Source of the DNA: CAZCBJ01 sp964496705
Lineage (GTDB): Bacteria > Chloroflexota > Anaerolineae > Anaerolineales > Anaerolineaceae
Direction of reading: 5' to 3'
Length of the DNA: 43,960 nucleotides
Assembly (NCBI GenBank): GCA_964496705.1
Contig: CAZCBJ010000009.1
Location: 1-43,960, forward strand
Shown: positions 19,178 to 28,138 of the stretch, piece by piece
How the letters are laid out: every line of letters begins with the position of its first letter
Position numbering within the stretch: position 1 is the first letter of the stretch
Made by a program: the position numbers and the translations under genes
Notes under the pieces: model-generated
Databases searched by the model: none
Seen by the model: only the letters and a program-made list of their open reading frames with translations
Told to the model about the DNA's origin: nothing

Positions 19178-20254
19178 ATGTTAAAACTTTTCAGTAGAGC
19201 GATATTGTTTATTTGTATCGCGGGGGGAGTCTGTCTTCCTGCCTGCTCACCCCGCCAGGAAACCATCCAACCCGCGCTGGCCAGTCCGATCACTTTCTAT
19301 GATTGGTCCGATGATCTTCCCCAGGAAGTGTTGGATATCTTCCAAACCGAAACCGGCGTGCAGGTGGAATACCTGACCTATGACAGCCAGGAAGCCGTCT
19401 TGGAAGAATTGCGGCAAGGGAAAAAGGTTGACGTGGTGGCGCTGGAAAGCCGTTTTGTGCCGATGCTGGCCGCCGAAAAGCTGATTGTGCCGCTTAATTT
19501 TGAGAACATCCCCAATTTCAAAAACATTTCCGTCAGCTTCCGCGATCTGCAATACGACCCGGGAAACAAGTACAGCATTCCGTTCAACTATGGGGTGACT
19601 GGATTGCTGGTGCGCACCGACCGGGTGGGAAGGCCGATCACCGCCTGGGCTGATCTGTGGGACCCGAACCTCGCGGGGCATGTGGGCTTGTGGAAAAATC
19701 AACCCCGCGAAATTTTCGCCCTGACGATGAAAAGCCTGGGGATGTCGGCCAACAGCGGAACGAAAACCGACCTGCAGGCTGCCCTGGCGCGCATTGAAGA
19801 ACTTAAACCCAACATCGTGTTTTTGGATGATTACGATCAAGAATTAGCGGCTGCCGCCTTTGCCGAGGGAGATGTGCATATCGCCATGGGATACGCCGGC
19901 GACCTGGCTGCCTGCCGGGAAATCGGGCTGCCGGTGGAGTTTGTATATCCTGAGGAGGGCGCCCTGGTCTGGGGCGACACATTCCTGATCCCGGCCAGCA
20001 GCGCGAACCGTTACACGGCGGAGATTTTCCTGAATTTTCTATTGCGACCGGATATCAGCGCCAAAATCACCAACCACAACTCTTATGCCACCCCCAACAC
20101 CCCGGCCCTAAGCCTGGTGGACCCCCATCTACTTTCAGAACGAGCCATCTTTCCAACCAACGAGGACCTGGAAAACGCGGAAATCATCTTGCCCTACAGC
20201 GCAGAAATTCAGTCGCTGTTGGTCCAGTTGTGGCAGGAGTGGCTGGAAGAATGA
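19178..20254 (+). CDS. PotD-like extracellular substrate-binding lipoprotein
   Basis: A 358-residue binding protein of the spermidine/putrescine (PotD/PotF) type. The signal peptide ends in the lipobox LPAC (Cys near residue 23), so the mature protein is anchored outside the membrane. ITFYDWSDDLPQEVLDIFQTETGVQV and YSIPFNYGVTGLLVRTDRV match the start of the first lobe and the hinge region, and VHIAMGYAGDLAACREIGLP and TFLIPASSANRYTAEIFLNFLL match the second lobe. No ABC permease or ATPase gene is nearby. Instead it overlaps a histidine kinase gene by 4 bases (ATGA). I infer that it presents its ligand, perhaps a polyamine, to the kinase rather than to a transporter. Confidence 0.85.
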   Translation: MLKLFSRAILFICIAGGVCLPACSPRQETIQPALASPITFYDWSDDLPQEVLDIFQTETGVQVEYLTYDSQEAVLEELRQGKKVDVVALESRFVPMLAAEKLIVPLNFENIPNFKNISVSFRDLQYDPGNKYSIPFNYGVTGLLVRTDRVGRPITAWADLWDPNLAGHVGLWKNQPREIFALTMKSLGMSANSGTKTDLQAALARIEELKPNIVFLDDYDQELAAAAFAEGDVHIAMGYAGDLAACREIGLPVEFVYPEEGALVWGDTFLIPASSANRYTAEIFLNFLLRPDISAKITNHNSYATPNTPALSLVDPHLLSERAIFPTNEDLENAEIILPYSAEIQSLLVQLWQEWLEE

Positions 20255-22083
20255 AATGGACACCCCGCGTGAAGCTCGACTCGATCCGGGCGCAGCTTAT
20301 GAGCCTTCTGGGCACCACCTTCCTGGTCATCACACTGATCGTTTTCTTTGGCATCATCGCCTTTATTTACAACCTGGAGACCAATTCCTGGCTCAACCGG
20401 CAAAACGAGATCACCCGCAGCGCTGCCAATGTCATCGATTCGTTCCTGCAGAAAGATTACCTCTTCCTGGAATGGTTGAGCCAGACCGGAACCGACGAAA
20501 TGGATCAAGATTTATCATTGGTCAGGAAGATATTGGACACGACCACCAGCTTCCAGGAAATCGTCTTAACTGACAGCAAGGGGAAAATCCTCTCCGGGGT
20601 GAGCAGCGACCAGCGGGTGCTCATGGACATGGTCACCATTCCCCAATCGGTCTGGTTTCAACGCGCCTCGCGGGGCGAAGCTTATTACAGCCCGGTGCAG
20701 ATTGCCGAGGACGGAAAGCCCTACATGGTCCTGGCCATTCCCCTCTCCGAGAATCGCGGAGTGCTCGCAGCCCGTTCCAGCCTGGACCGCCTGTGGCAGG
20801 AAGTTCATGAGATACACTTTGGCCGGAGCGGTTACGCTTTTGTCATCAACCAGGATGGCCGGGTGATTGCCCATCCGGATATCGAGGTGGTTTTGCGGAT
20901 GACCAACCTGGAATATTCGCCCGGCATGGCGCCCATTTTATCAGCCCCCAACCATGAATGGTCCGGGAAAACGTATGACAGCCGTGGCAAGCAGGTAGTC
21001 GTTTCGTCACAACAGATTGGCCAATCCGGCTGGATCATCGTGACTGAAATGCCTTACACTGAGACTCATTGGGTGACCACCCAAACGGCAGCGATTATTG
21101 GCGGATCGCTGCTGCTGGTGATGGCGCTGGCCACCTTTTTCGTGCGCTACCTACTGGTGCGCGACTTTTTGAATGCGGTTACCTCATTGAGAGAGGGCGC
21201 CGGGCGCATCGGGCAAGGTGACTTGAGTTTTCGCTTCAGCCATCCACCCCGGAATGAGCTGGGGCTGGTGATGACCACCTTCAACCAAATGGCTGAGCAA
21301 CTGGAGAAAAACAACCAGCAGATGCTCGAAGTCAACGAAGAATTGGAACACCGGGTTAGGGAGCGGACCCAGGCGCTGCTGGTGGCCAACACGCTGCTCC
21401 ATCAGGAAGTTAATGAGCGCACCCAGGCTGAAGAACAAATCCGTGAGTCACTCAAAGAAAAAGAGGTTCTGCTGCGCGAAATCCATCATCGAGTGAAAAA
21501 CAACCTGCAGGTGGTATCCAGTCTGCTCAACCTGCAATCTGGTATGATTAAGGACGAGCAAGTCAGCCAGGCGCTGCTGGAAAGTCGCAGCCGGATTTTC
21601 TCGATGACCCTGATTCATGAAAAATTGTACCAGACCAATAATTTCAGCAGCATTGATATGCGCGATTATTTGCAGAGCCTGGTGGCAGCCATCCTGCGGT
21701 TGCTGCCATCTTCCAGCCGGCAAATCGCGGTCACCTACGCCATTGATCCGATCCATCTCAGCATGGACCTGGTGGTGCCCTGCGGTCTGATCGTAAATGA
21801 GCTGGTGATGAACGCGGCCAAATACGCTTTCCCCGAGGGCAGCGCCGGGAATCTGAACGTCGAAATGCGCCTGAACGAAAGCCGGACCGCGGTTCAACTG
21901 CGCGTGGCGGATGACGGGGTGGGGCTGCCGAAGGATTTCTCCATTGAGCAAAGCAAATCTTTAGGAATGAAGCTGGTCAACAGCTTGGTGAATCAAATCG
22001 AGGGGTCTTTGCAAATGATCAGTGAAAACGGCACCGTCTTCTTGATTTCCTTTCCATACTCAGATCCCGGAGACAGCGCATGA
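20251..22083 (+). CDS. Cache-HAMP sensor histidine kinase (HisKA_2 type)
   Basis: A 610-residue membrane kinase. TM1 lies at about residues 14-40, then an extracellular dCache-like sensor (about 41-275, with GYAFVINQDGRVIAHPDIEVV), TM2 at about 275-300, a HAMP domain and a coiled coil (about 310-400). The phospho-acceptor site is EIHHRVKNNLQ (His412/413), characteristic of HisKA_2, followed by an HATPase with LIVNELVMNAAKYAFPEG and VADDGVGLP. The ATG at 20251 overlaps the stop of the binding protein gene (ATGA), and the gene overlaps the next by 4 bases, so all three are one operon. The partner regulator is probably the product of that next gene. The ligand is unknown. Confidence 0.9.
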   Translation: MKWTPRVKLDSIRAQLMSLLGTTFLVITLIVFFGIIAFIYNLETNSWLNRQNEITRSAANVIDSFLQKDYLFLEWLSQTGTDEMDQDLSLVRKILDTTTSFQEIVLTDSKGKILSGVSSDQRVLMDMVTIPQSVWFQRASRGEAYYSPVQIAEDGKPYMVLAIPLSENRGVLAARSSLDRLWQEVHEIHFGRSGYAFVINQDGRVIAHPDIEVVLRMTNLEYSPGMAPILSAPNHEWSGKTYDSRGKQVVVSSQQIGQSGWIIVTEMPYTETHWVTTQTAAIIGGSLLLVMALATFFVRYLLVRDFLNAVTSLREGAGRIGQGDLSFRFSHPPRNELGLVMTTFNQMAEQLEKNNQQMLEVNEELEHRVRERTQALLVANTLLHQEVNERTQAEEQIRESLKEKEVLLREIHHRVKNNLQVVSSLLNLQSGMIKDEQVSQALLESRSRIFSMTLIHEKLYQTNNFSSIDMRDYLQSLVAAILRLLPSSSRQIAVTYAIDPIHLSMDLVVPCGLIVNELVMNAAKYAFPEGSAGNLNVEMRLNESRTAVQLRVADDGVGLPKDFSIEQSKSLGMKLVNSLVNQIEGSLQMISENGTVFLISFPYSDPGDSA

Positions 22084-24590
22084 GCAGCGCAAGAATCCTG
22101 ATCGTCGAAGACGAATATGTGGTCGCGATGGATATCCAGATCACCCTCGAGAAATTGGGCTACCAGGTAATCGGGCATACTTCACAGGCTGAGGAAGCGA
22201 TCCTGTTGACCGATGCGCTGGGTCCTGACCTGATCTTGATGGATATTCGTCTGAAGGGATCCATGGACGGTATTGAGGCGGCCAGCGAGATTCGCCAGCG
22301 TTATGATATCCCGGTGGTCTTTCTAACTGCCCACGGTGACACCGGCACGCTCCAACGGGCGGAGAGTGTCTCACCGTATGGTTTCCTGGTAAAACCTTTC
22401 GATGATGTGCAACTACGCGCCTCGATTGAGATCGCGCTCCATCAACACTATTATGAAAGTGTGCTGGCTGCCAGCGAACGGAAAACGCGCGGGATCATCA
22501 CCCATTCATCAGACGGCATCCTGTTATGCAACGAGGAAGGCAAAATCATCGAATGGAATCCAGCCATGGAACAGATAACCGGACTCAAAGCCGAAGAAGT
22601 GAAGGGCTTGCCGATCTGGGAGGTGATGGTACGGCTGGCAGATCCGGTCAGCGCCAACCCGCTAGTGTTTGATCAGATTCGCAGTGATATATTGAATACA
22701 CTCTCCAGCGGCGAGATTTCCACAGCCCATTCCATTCCCCGCGAGGATCCGATCTGGGTGAATGGTGAAGTTAGTTATGTAGAAACCAGCAATTTCCTGG
22801 TGAAAACCAAGGACGGCTATATGCTGGGGACGAGCATGCGCGATGTCACCGCGCGACGCAAGGCAAGCGAGGAAATTCAAGTGCTCTCGCAGGCCATTCG
22901 TCAAAGCGCCAATTGCGTGGTGATCACCGACCCAGATGGGCGGATTGAGTTCGTCAATCGCCGTTTCACCGAGCTGACCGGGTTCACGATGGATGAAGTA
23001 CGCGGGAACAAACCTTCCGTGGTGAAATCCGGTATCCATTCGGAGGAGTATTACCAGAAATTGTGGGCAGTCATCAGCAGTGGAAACACCTGGAGCGGTG
23101 AGTTTTATAATCGCCGGAAGAACGGAACTTATTTCTGGGAAGCGGCTGTCATCTCACCGGTCATGAATTCGCAAGGCCAGATCACTCATTACATCGCGGT
23201 CAAAGAAGATATCACCTCCCGCAAGCAGGCTGAAGACGCGTTACAACAAAGCGAGGCGCTTTACCGCACATTGGTGGAAACCTCGCCTGATGGGATTGTC
23301 TCGATAGACACGGAAGGCAATTTTCTCTCCCTCAATACCCCCCTGCTGATGTCCATCGGGATTGAGAAATTGGACGATCTTCCCCCAGATCGACAAAACA
23401 TTTACGGTTGGATCGCCGAAAGCGACCGGGAAATGGCCCGCGAATTCATGCAACAGGTGATTCGCGACGATGTGGGATACAATCTGGAAGTACAGGTTAT
23501 CCTCGCAGACGGCGTCACGCAGCCCATCGCGGTGAACGCCTCGGTCATCCGCGGCGTGTCGGGCAAGCCGCAGTCAATTCTGGCTGTGCTGCGCGACATC
23601 ACCGACCAGAAAAAAGCTGAAGCAGCCCGCCAGGAGCAACTGGAAATGCTGACCACCCTGTACGATATGGGCCGTGAAATCACCACCCGCCTGAAAGTGG
23701 ATGAGGTGCACAGCGCCACAAAATTGGCGGCGATGCGAATGATCCCGGCGGACTCGTTCTTTATCTGGTGGCTCAACCCGTCGGCAGGCGATTTCACTGA
23801 GGTGTACCGTTCCCCCGCCAGACCCGAGGGCACTGCGCCCTTCATACAATCAGAAAGCGGCAAAAAAGCCTTGACCGCCATCCAAAACACTGGGCGCCCA
23901 TATCACAGCCAGAGTTGCGCCGAAAGCCCTGCCCAATTAATCGTTCCCATCAGTATTGGCGAGACGGTTTCCGGCGTTCTGGGGGTTGAGGCCAATGGCA
24001 TCGCGCGATTCAACACCGAGCACGTGCATATCCTGGGCATGATCGCCAATCAAGCCAGCGCAGCGATTCAGAATGCGTTTTTATTCGAGCAGACGCAACT
24101 CTTCGCGATCACCGATTCGCTGACTGGCGCTTACAATATGCGCCAGTTTACTGTGATCTTGAAAAAAGAACAAGAACGGGCTGACCGCTTCGAGCATCCC
24201 CTGTCCGTCATCCTGGCCGATATCGATCATTTCAAGGCGGTTAACGACACCTACGGACACATGGCAGGCGACCAGGTGTTGATCGAATACGTCAAGCTGT
24301 TGCAATCCAATTTACGAAACATGGATCTCCTGGCGCGTTACGGTGGAGAAGAATTTTTCATCCTGCTACCGCAAACCAGCCTGGAGGAGTCATTAGCCGC
24401 AGCGGAACGCTTGCGCATCATCACCCGGGAAATGGTGGTTGTATATGGGGAGCAAAAAATTCAGATCACCGCCAGTTTTGGCGTAGCAGAATACCATAGC
24501 AGGAACACAACCGTCGAAGGATTGTTGAAACAGGCCGACCAGGCATTGTATCGCGCCAAGAACGCCGGGCGAGACCGGGTGTCGGCTTAA
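22080..24590 (+). CDS. REC-PAS-GAF-GGDEF diguanylate cyclase response regulator
   Basis: An 836-residue soluble output protein. Domains in order: receiver (1-120, acidic pair VEDE, phospho-acceptor D55, KPF Lys), three PAS domains (about 130-260, 265-385 and 390-515; the second and third followed by ITSRKQAEDAL and ITDQKKAEAAR linkers), a GAF domain (about 525-670), and GGDEF (about 675-836). The active site is intact as GGEEF (755-759), and an RNMD sequence (746-749) five residues before it matches the inhibitory I-site for product feedback. It should make c-di-GMP when the receiver is phosphorylated, most likely by the upstream kinase. There is no EAL domain. It ends 6 bp from a convergent gene with no terminator visible. 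Confidence 0.92.
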   Translation: MSSARILIVEDEYVVAMDIQITLEKLGYQVIGHTSQAEEAILLTDALGPDLILMDIRLKGSMDGIEAASEIRQRYDIPVVFLTAHGDTGTLQRAESVSPYGFLVKPFDDVQLRASIEIALHQHYYESVLAASERKTRGIITHSSDGILLCNEEGKIIEWNPAMEQITGLKAEEVKGLPIWEVMVRLADPVSANPLVFDQIRSDILNTLSSGEISTAHSIPREDPIWVNGEVSYVETSNFLVKTKDGYMLGTSMRDVTARRKASEEIQVLSQAIRQSANCVVITDPDGRIEFVNRRFTELTGFTMDEVRGNKPSVVKSGIHSEEYYQKLWAVISSGNTWSGEFYNRRKNGTYFWEAAVISPVMNSQGQITHYIAVKEDITSRKQAEDALQQSEALYRTLVETSPDGIVSIDTEGNFLSLNTPLLMSIGIEKLDDLPPDRQNIYGWIAESDREMAREFMQQVIRDDVGYNLEVQVILADGVTQPIAVNASVIRGVSGKPQSILAVLRDITDQKKAEAARQEQLEMLTTLYDMGREITTRLKVDEVHSATKLAAMRMIPADSFFIWWLNPSAGDFTEVYRSPARPEGTAPFIQSESGKKALTAIQNTGRPYHSQSCAESPAQLIVPISIGETVSGVLGVEANGIARFNTEHVHILGMIANQASAAIQNAFLFEQTQLFAITDSLTGAYNMRQFTVILKKEQERADRFEHPLSVILADIDHFKAVNDTYGHMAGDQVLIEYVKLLQSNLRNMDLLARYGGEEFFILLPQTSLEESLAAAERLRIITREMVVVYGEQKIQITASFGVAEYHSRNTTVEGLLKQADQALYRAKNAGRDRVSA

Positions 24591-24596
24591 TGCGGC

Positions 24597-24923
24597 TCAG
24601 GCGCGCTTCCCCATCCAGAAGCGCCGCCAGTCGCCGTCGCTGCCCTGCAATGCGATGAAGGCATACAGCGCGCCAGCCCAGAACCCCAGCGCCATCATCA
24701 GGATCACCCAGATGACCGAGGGAAACAGGGCTTTTTCGCGGTAGATGATCCAGCCTGAGAACAGAATGAAGCCGGTGTACAAGTCCACCAGCGAAACGAT
24801 GCCCCACGGCATGCGCAGAAGCTGGCTGCCTTCAGCGTTGAAATCACCCACTGTGAAACCATAGATCAACACGGCGGTCATGGCCAGCAGGCCCAGCAGT
24901 GAAACGGCTTTGGCAAGTTTCAT
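24597..24923 (-). CDS. DUF1475-like small membrane protein
   Basis: A 108-residue protein with three to four hydrophobic helices (AVSLLGLLAMTAVLIYGFTV, WGIVSLVDLYTGFILFSGWII, FPSVIWVILMMALGFWAGALY). The pattern and size fit DUF1475, a family of unknown function. The ATG at 24923 follows AGAGG by 5 bases; longer readings would overlap the preceding gene without support. It is the last gene of the degV-DUF1295-DUF1475 operon, 2 bp after its neighbour, which suggests a shared membrane or lipid role. Confidence 0.75.
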   Translation of the reverse strand: MKLAKAVSLLGLLAMTAVLIYGFTVGDFNAEGSQLLRMPWGIVSLVDLYTGFILFSGWIIYREKALFPSVIWVILMMALGFWAGALYAFIALQGSDGDWRRFWMGKRA

Positions 24924-24925
24924 CT

Positions 24926-25708
24926 TCACCTCTTTTTGGGAAACCAGGGGATAAATGCGCTGGTGCGCTCGGCGTATTCCTTGTAACCCGGGCGGGTCTC
25001 CAGGGTCTTTTCCAATAATGCCACGCCCGACACACGCAGCAGCAGCAGGGTCATCAAAGCCGGGCTGAAGACGGTCCACCATCCCCCCGCCGCCAGAGCC
25101 AGCAGAAAATATCCCCACCATTGGGCAGAGTCGCCGAAGTAATTGGGGTGGCGGGTGTAGCGCCACACGCCGCGGTCCATCACCTTGCCGCGGTTGGCCG
25201 GGTCGGCTTTGAAGCGCGCCAACTGGGCATCCCCGGCGGCTTCAAAATAGAAACCCAGCAGCCAGACGGCAGCCCCCAGAAAATCAAACAACGTCAGGCG
25301 CGCCGGCAGCGCTGAGAATTGTGCCGCCAGCAGCGGCGCCGAGATGATCCACATCAGCAGACCCTGCAGCAGAAAAACCTGAAAGAAGCTTTTCCACCAC
25401 CAGGCCGCGCCGTTTTCCTCGCGCCACTTCTGGTAACGGAAATCTTCCGCTTTGCCGCGGTTGCGCAGAAAAATGTAGATGGACAAACGCAAGCCCCACA
25501 GCGTGACCAGCCATACCAGCAGCAGCTTGCGCGGCAGGAAGCCGTCGGGGGTCAGGGCGAAATACAGCCAGGCGGAGATCACAAACCCGCTGCCCCAGAA
25601 GATATCCACAATGCTGGCATTCTTGATCGCCAGGCTGAGCAGCCACAAAACCGCCATCAAGCCCAGGATCACCGCCAGCGCGGTCAAATAGGTGCCAATG
25701 AACGTCAT
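24926..25708 (-). CDS. DUF1295-family membrane protein (steroid 5-alpha-reductase-like)
   Basis: A 260-residue integral membrane protein with about six helices. The C-terminal half holds RGVWRYTRHPNYFGDSAQWWGYF and RPGYKEYAERTSAFIPWFPKK, the conserved pattern of DUF1295 and of the related isoprenylcysteine methyltransferase and steroid reductase families, where RHPNY binds the cofactor. The reaction cannot be deduced; lipid or fatty-acyl reduction or methylation are options. The ATG at 25708 has GGGAGG 6 bases upstream and overlaps the degV stop (ATGA). Linkage to degV, a fatty-acid-binding family, supports a lipid-related role. Confidence 0.85.
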   Translation of the reverse strand: MTFIGTYLTALAVILGLMAVLWLLSLAIKNASIVDIFWGSGFVISAWLYFALTPDGFLPRKLLLVWLVTLWGLRLSIYIFLRNRGKAEDFRYQKWREENGAAWWWKSFFQVFLLQGLLMWIISAPLLAAQFSALPARLTLFDFLGAAVWLLGFYFEAAGDAQLARFKADPANRGKVMDRGVWRYTRHPNYFGDSAQWWGYFLLALAAGGWWTVFSPALMTLLLLRVSGVALLEKTLETRPGYKEYAERTSAFIPWFPKKR

Positions 25709-26559
25709 GCTGACCCTCCCGCTGGATTTTTTGAAACCCCGGCAAAACCAATCACCCCCGGCCCCAGGTGTGCGCCCAATGCCGGGTTGATTTCCTCGAC
25801 CCACACCTCCCCTTGCGGCAGCAGCAGGCGCACCTCCTCCAACAGCTCCAGCGCCCTTTCGGAAGCATTGGCATGCAGCAAGGCTGCCCGCTCATACGGG
25901 GCGTATTTATTTAATAATTCCAGGAAACGTTTGCGCGCGCCCCTGCGCGTGCGCACTCGGCTGGCGGTTGGGCTGCCTTCGTACATTTCGAGGAAGGGCT
26001 TGATCTGCAGCAGCGCGCCCAGGGTAAAGAGCACCAGGCTCATCCGACCGCTGCGGCGCAGGTATTCGAGCGTATCCAGGGCTGCAAACACATGCGTGCG
26101 GGCGATCTGTTCATCCAACTTCACCAAAATCTCTTCCATCGAATGACCGGCGCGGGCAGCCTGCGCAGCGATCAACACCTGGTAACCGGTGCCCAGGCTG
26201 AGCTGGCGCGAATCCAATACGGTCACTGGCAGCGAGGTGGTCTGGCGGGCGCCCTCCCGGGCAGCGTCAACCACGGCGCTGAGCCTGTGTGAGATATGGA
26301 TGGAAAGGATTTGCTCAGCGCCTTCGGCGGCCAGCCCGTCGTAAACCTGTTTGAAAACCTCCGGACCCGGCGCGGCAGTGGTGGGATGCGGCTTGTAATC
26401 CGGAAGCCGCTGGAAAAATTCCTGCCGGGTGAGGTCCACGCCGTCGCGCAAGTTCTCCTCTCCGATGTGAATAAAAATCGGGATAACCGAAATCTGATGT
26501 TCGCGGACAACCTGCGCCGGCAGGTCGCAGGTGCTGTCAGTCACAATGCGAATGTTCAT
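25705..26559 (-). CDS. DegV-family fatty-acid-binding protein
   Basis: A 284-residue cytoplasmic protein. MNIRIVTDSTCDLP at the N-terminus, HPTTAAPGPEVFKQVYDGL and SIHISHRLSAVVDAA are the conserved fatty-acid-binding elements of DegV/FakB proteins, which present a bound fatty acid to the kinase FakA in some bacteria. LEYLRRSGRMS and LLQIKPFLEMYEG are also typical. No fakA gene is visible here. The start is preceded by GGGAGGG at 7 bases. It heads the operon with DUF1295 and DUF1475 genes, and a 19-bp palindrome lies about 55-70 bp upstream of its start. Confidence 0.92.
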   Translation of the reverse strand: MNIRIVTDSTCDLPAQVVREHQISVIPIFIHIGEENLRDGVDLTRQEFFQRLPDYKPHPTTAAPGPEVFKQVYDGLAAEGAEQILSIHISHRLSAVVDAAREGARQTTSLPVTVLDSRQLSLGTGYQVLIAAQAARAGHSMEEILVKLDEQIARTHVFAALDTLEYLRRSGRMSLVLFTLGALLQIKPFLEMYEGSPTASRVRTRRGARKRFLELLNKYAPYERAALLHANASERALELLEEVRLLLPQGEVWVEEINPALGAHLGPGVIGFAGVSKNPAGGSA

Positions 26560-26612
26560 CTATTTTCCCTCCCTGAGAAAATGCAATCGGTTAATAGGTA
26601 TTTTTATTTTAC

Positions 26613-26631
26613 TTGATTTGGCTCAAATCAA
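26613..26631 (-). promoter_or_regulatory. 19-bp palindrome upstream of degV (operator candidate)
   Basis: TTGATTTGGCTCAAATCAA has perfect 7-bp arms around a 5-bp centre and lies in an AT-rich gap (26560-26672), 54 bp before the degV start. On the minus strand its first half (TTGATT) could serve as a -35 for an A-rich stretch 15-17 bp downstream, so a repressor there would block the promoter. It is not an FNR or Crp box: the spacing of the half sites does not fit. Confidence 0.5.
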
Positions 26632-26672
26632 TGAACTTATGTACAATCTTTTGAGAAGGACTGCGAAATAAC

Positions 26673-28133
26673 TCAGGCTTCGGCGCCGGGAAGATGATCC
26701 ATCCCGGCCTTATGGGCAGCCAAAGCCGTCATACGGCGCAGCTCGCCATCCCGGGCGGGGTCGCGCTGCGGAGGCTGATAGCCGCTCAGCAATTGCTGGA
26801 CGCGGCTCCTGGCGCGCGCAAAGGTATCCTGGGCGCCCGCGGCCTGCCAGCCGCGCAGCGAATCGCGGTCAATCACCGCCGAGGGCAGGTGCTGCTCCAC
26901 CTGGAAGAGCTGGCGGGTGGCGCGCTGCTTGAGAAAATCGGCCTGGAAATTGATCCCGGCGAACAGGCCGGTGGCCAGCGTATCGGTGCGCAGTTGCACC
27001 CCTGCCAGCATGCGCTGCGCCATGCCGATCGCCTCGGCGTCCAGCACCAGCTTTTCAGCCGACTGGCAGGCCAGAAAATCCAGCATGCCCGCCCCGGAGA
27101 TCATGTTGATCCCGGCCAGCGCCCCCACCAGCGCGCTTATCCCGCTTTCCAACCCGGCCTGCGCGTCCACGATCTTGGCATCACTGGCGCCGAGATAAGC
27201 GTGGGTGGGCAGGCCCAGCGCTTTGCCCACCTGGGCATAGCTGGCGTCGATCATCGCCGTTTCGATCGCGCCGAAGGGCGTGCTGCCGCGGCGCATGTCG
27301 AAAATTGCCGGCGCACCGCCCCACACCAGCGGCGCGCCGGGATGGGCCAGTTGGTGAATCGTCAGCCCGCTCAGGCTTTCGGCGGTGTGCTGCACGATCG
27401 AGCCCAGCAGCGTCACCGGTCCGCCTGCTCCCGCCAGCGGCATGGAGATCATCTGCGCCGGGACGCGCGCCCGCGCCAGTTGGATCAGATTCCCGGCGCC
27501 GAACTCGCTCCAAATCAACGGTGGGGTCGGGCAGACATCAAACACCGCCTGGGGTTTTTGCGCCAGCGCCTCTCGCCCTCCGGCATAGACCGCCAGCATT
27601 TCGATCATCGTGTCCAGGGTATGCAGCGAAAAAGAACCGGTGACCACCGGCTTGTCCGAATGAAGCAGCACCAGGAACAGGCGGTACAGGTCGCCAATTT
27701 CTTTGGGCACCTCGCTGCAGATCACCGCCGTGGACTGGGCGGCATACTGCGGCAGCATCTCGGCCACCTTCACCAACCGCACCAGGTCGGGCGCGGTGGA
27801 AGGGCGGTGCTCCAGCGTATCGGCATCCAGCACATGCACGCCAGATGAGCCGGGATCAAAGTGCACCGCATCGCCGCCGTATTCCACCGCCGGGTTGCCG
27901 TGACGGTCATACAGGCAGAAACTGCGCGGGACGCTTTTCAACGCCAGCTCCACGACGTCCCGTGGAATCCTGACGATGTCACCGCCGCCGTCAACCTGTG
28001 CGCCGCCAGCCGCCAGCACCTGACGCGCTTCGACGGACTGCACTTTAACCCCGGGATCGAGCAAGAGCTGGTAAGCCTCGTCGAATACGCGCGCGACCAT
28101 CTCATCGCTGAGCAATTGGAGTTTCGGCTGCAT
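26673..28133 (-). CDS. MttB-family (trimethylamine methyltransferase-like) protein, pyrrolysine-free
   Basis: A 486-residue member of the MttB superfamily (PF06253), TIM-barrel proteins that move a methyl group from a quaternary or tertiary amine to a corrinoid protein. FDPGSSGVHVLDADTLEHRPST, MPLAGAGGPVTLLGSIVQHTAESLSG and GAGMLDFLACQSAEKLVLDAE are family-like. There is no in-frame amber codon, so it is of the pyrrolysine-free class, some of whose members use glycine betaine or other methylamines. The gene starts 5 bp after the previous methyltransferase. Substrate choice of the two paralogues cannot be read from the sequence. Confidence 0.88.
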   Translation of the reverse strand: MQPKLQLLSDEMVARVFDEAYQLLLDPGVKVQSVEARQVLAAGGAQVDGGGDIVRIPRDVVELALKSVPRSFCLYDRHGNPAVEYGGDAVHFDPGSSGVHVLDADTLEHRPSTAPDLVRLVKVAEMLPQYAAQSTAVICSEVPKEIGDLYRLFLVLLHSDKPVVTGSFSLHTLDTMIEMLAVYAGGREALAQKPQAVFDVCPTPPLIWSEFGAGNLIQLARARVPAQMISMPLAGAGGPVTLLGSIVQHTAESLSGLTIHQLAHPGAPLVWGGAPAIFDMRRGSTPFGAIETAMIDASYAQVGKALGLPTHAYLGASDAKIVDAQAGLESGISALVGALAGINMISGAGMLDFLACQSAEKLVLDAEAIGMAQRMLAGVQLRTDTLATGLFAGINFQADFLKQRATRQLFQVEQHLPSAVIDRDSLRGWQAAGAQDTFARARSRVQQLLSGYQPPQRDPARDGELRRMTALAAHKAGMDHLPGAEA

Positions 28134-28138
28134 GCGGC

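Noticed and set aside
26613..26631. FNR or Crp binding site upstream of degV
   Set aside because: The TTGAT and ATCAA halves are 9 bp apart, not the 4 bp of FNR boxes, and Crp-type TGTGA halves are missing.
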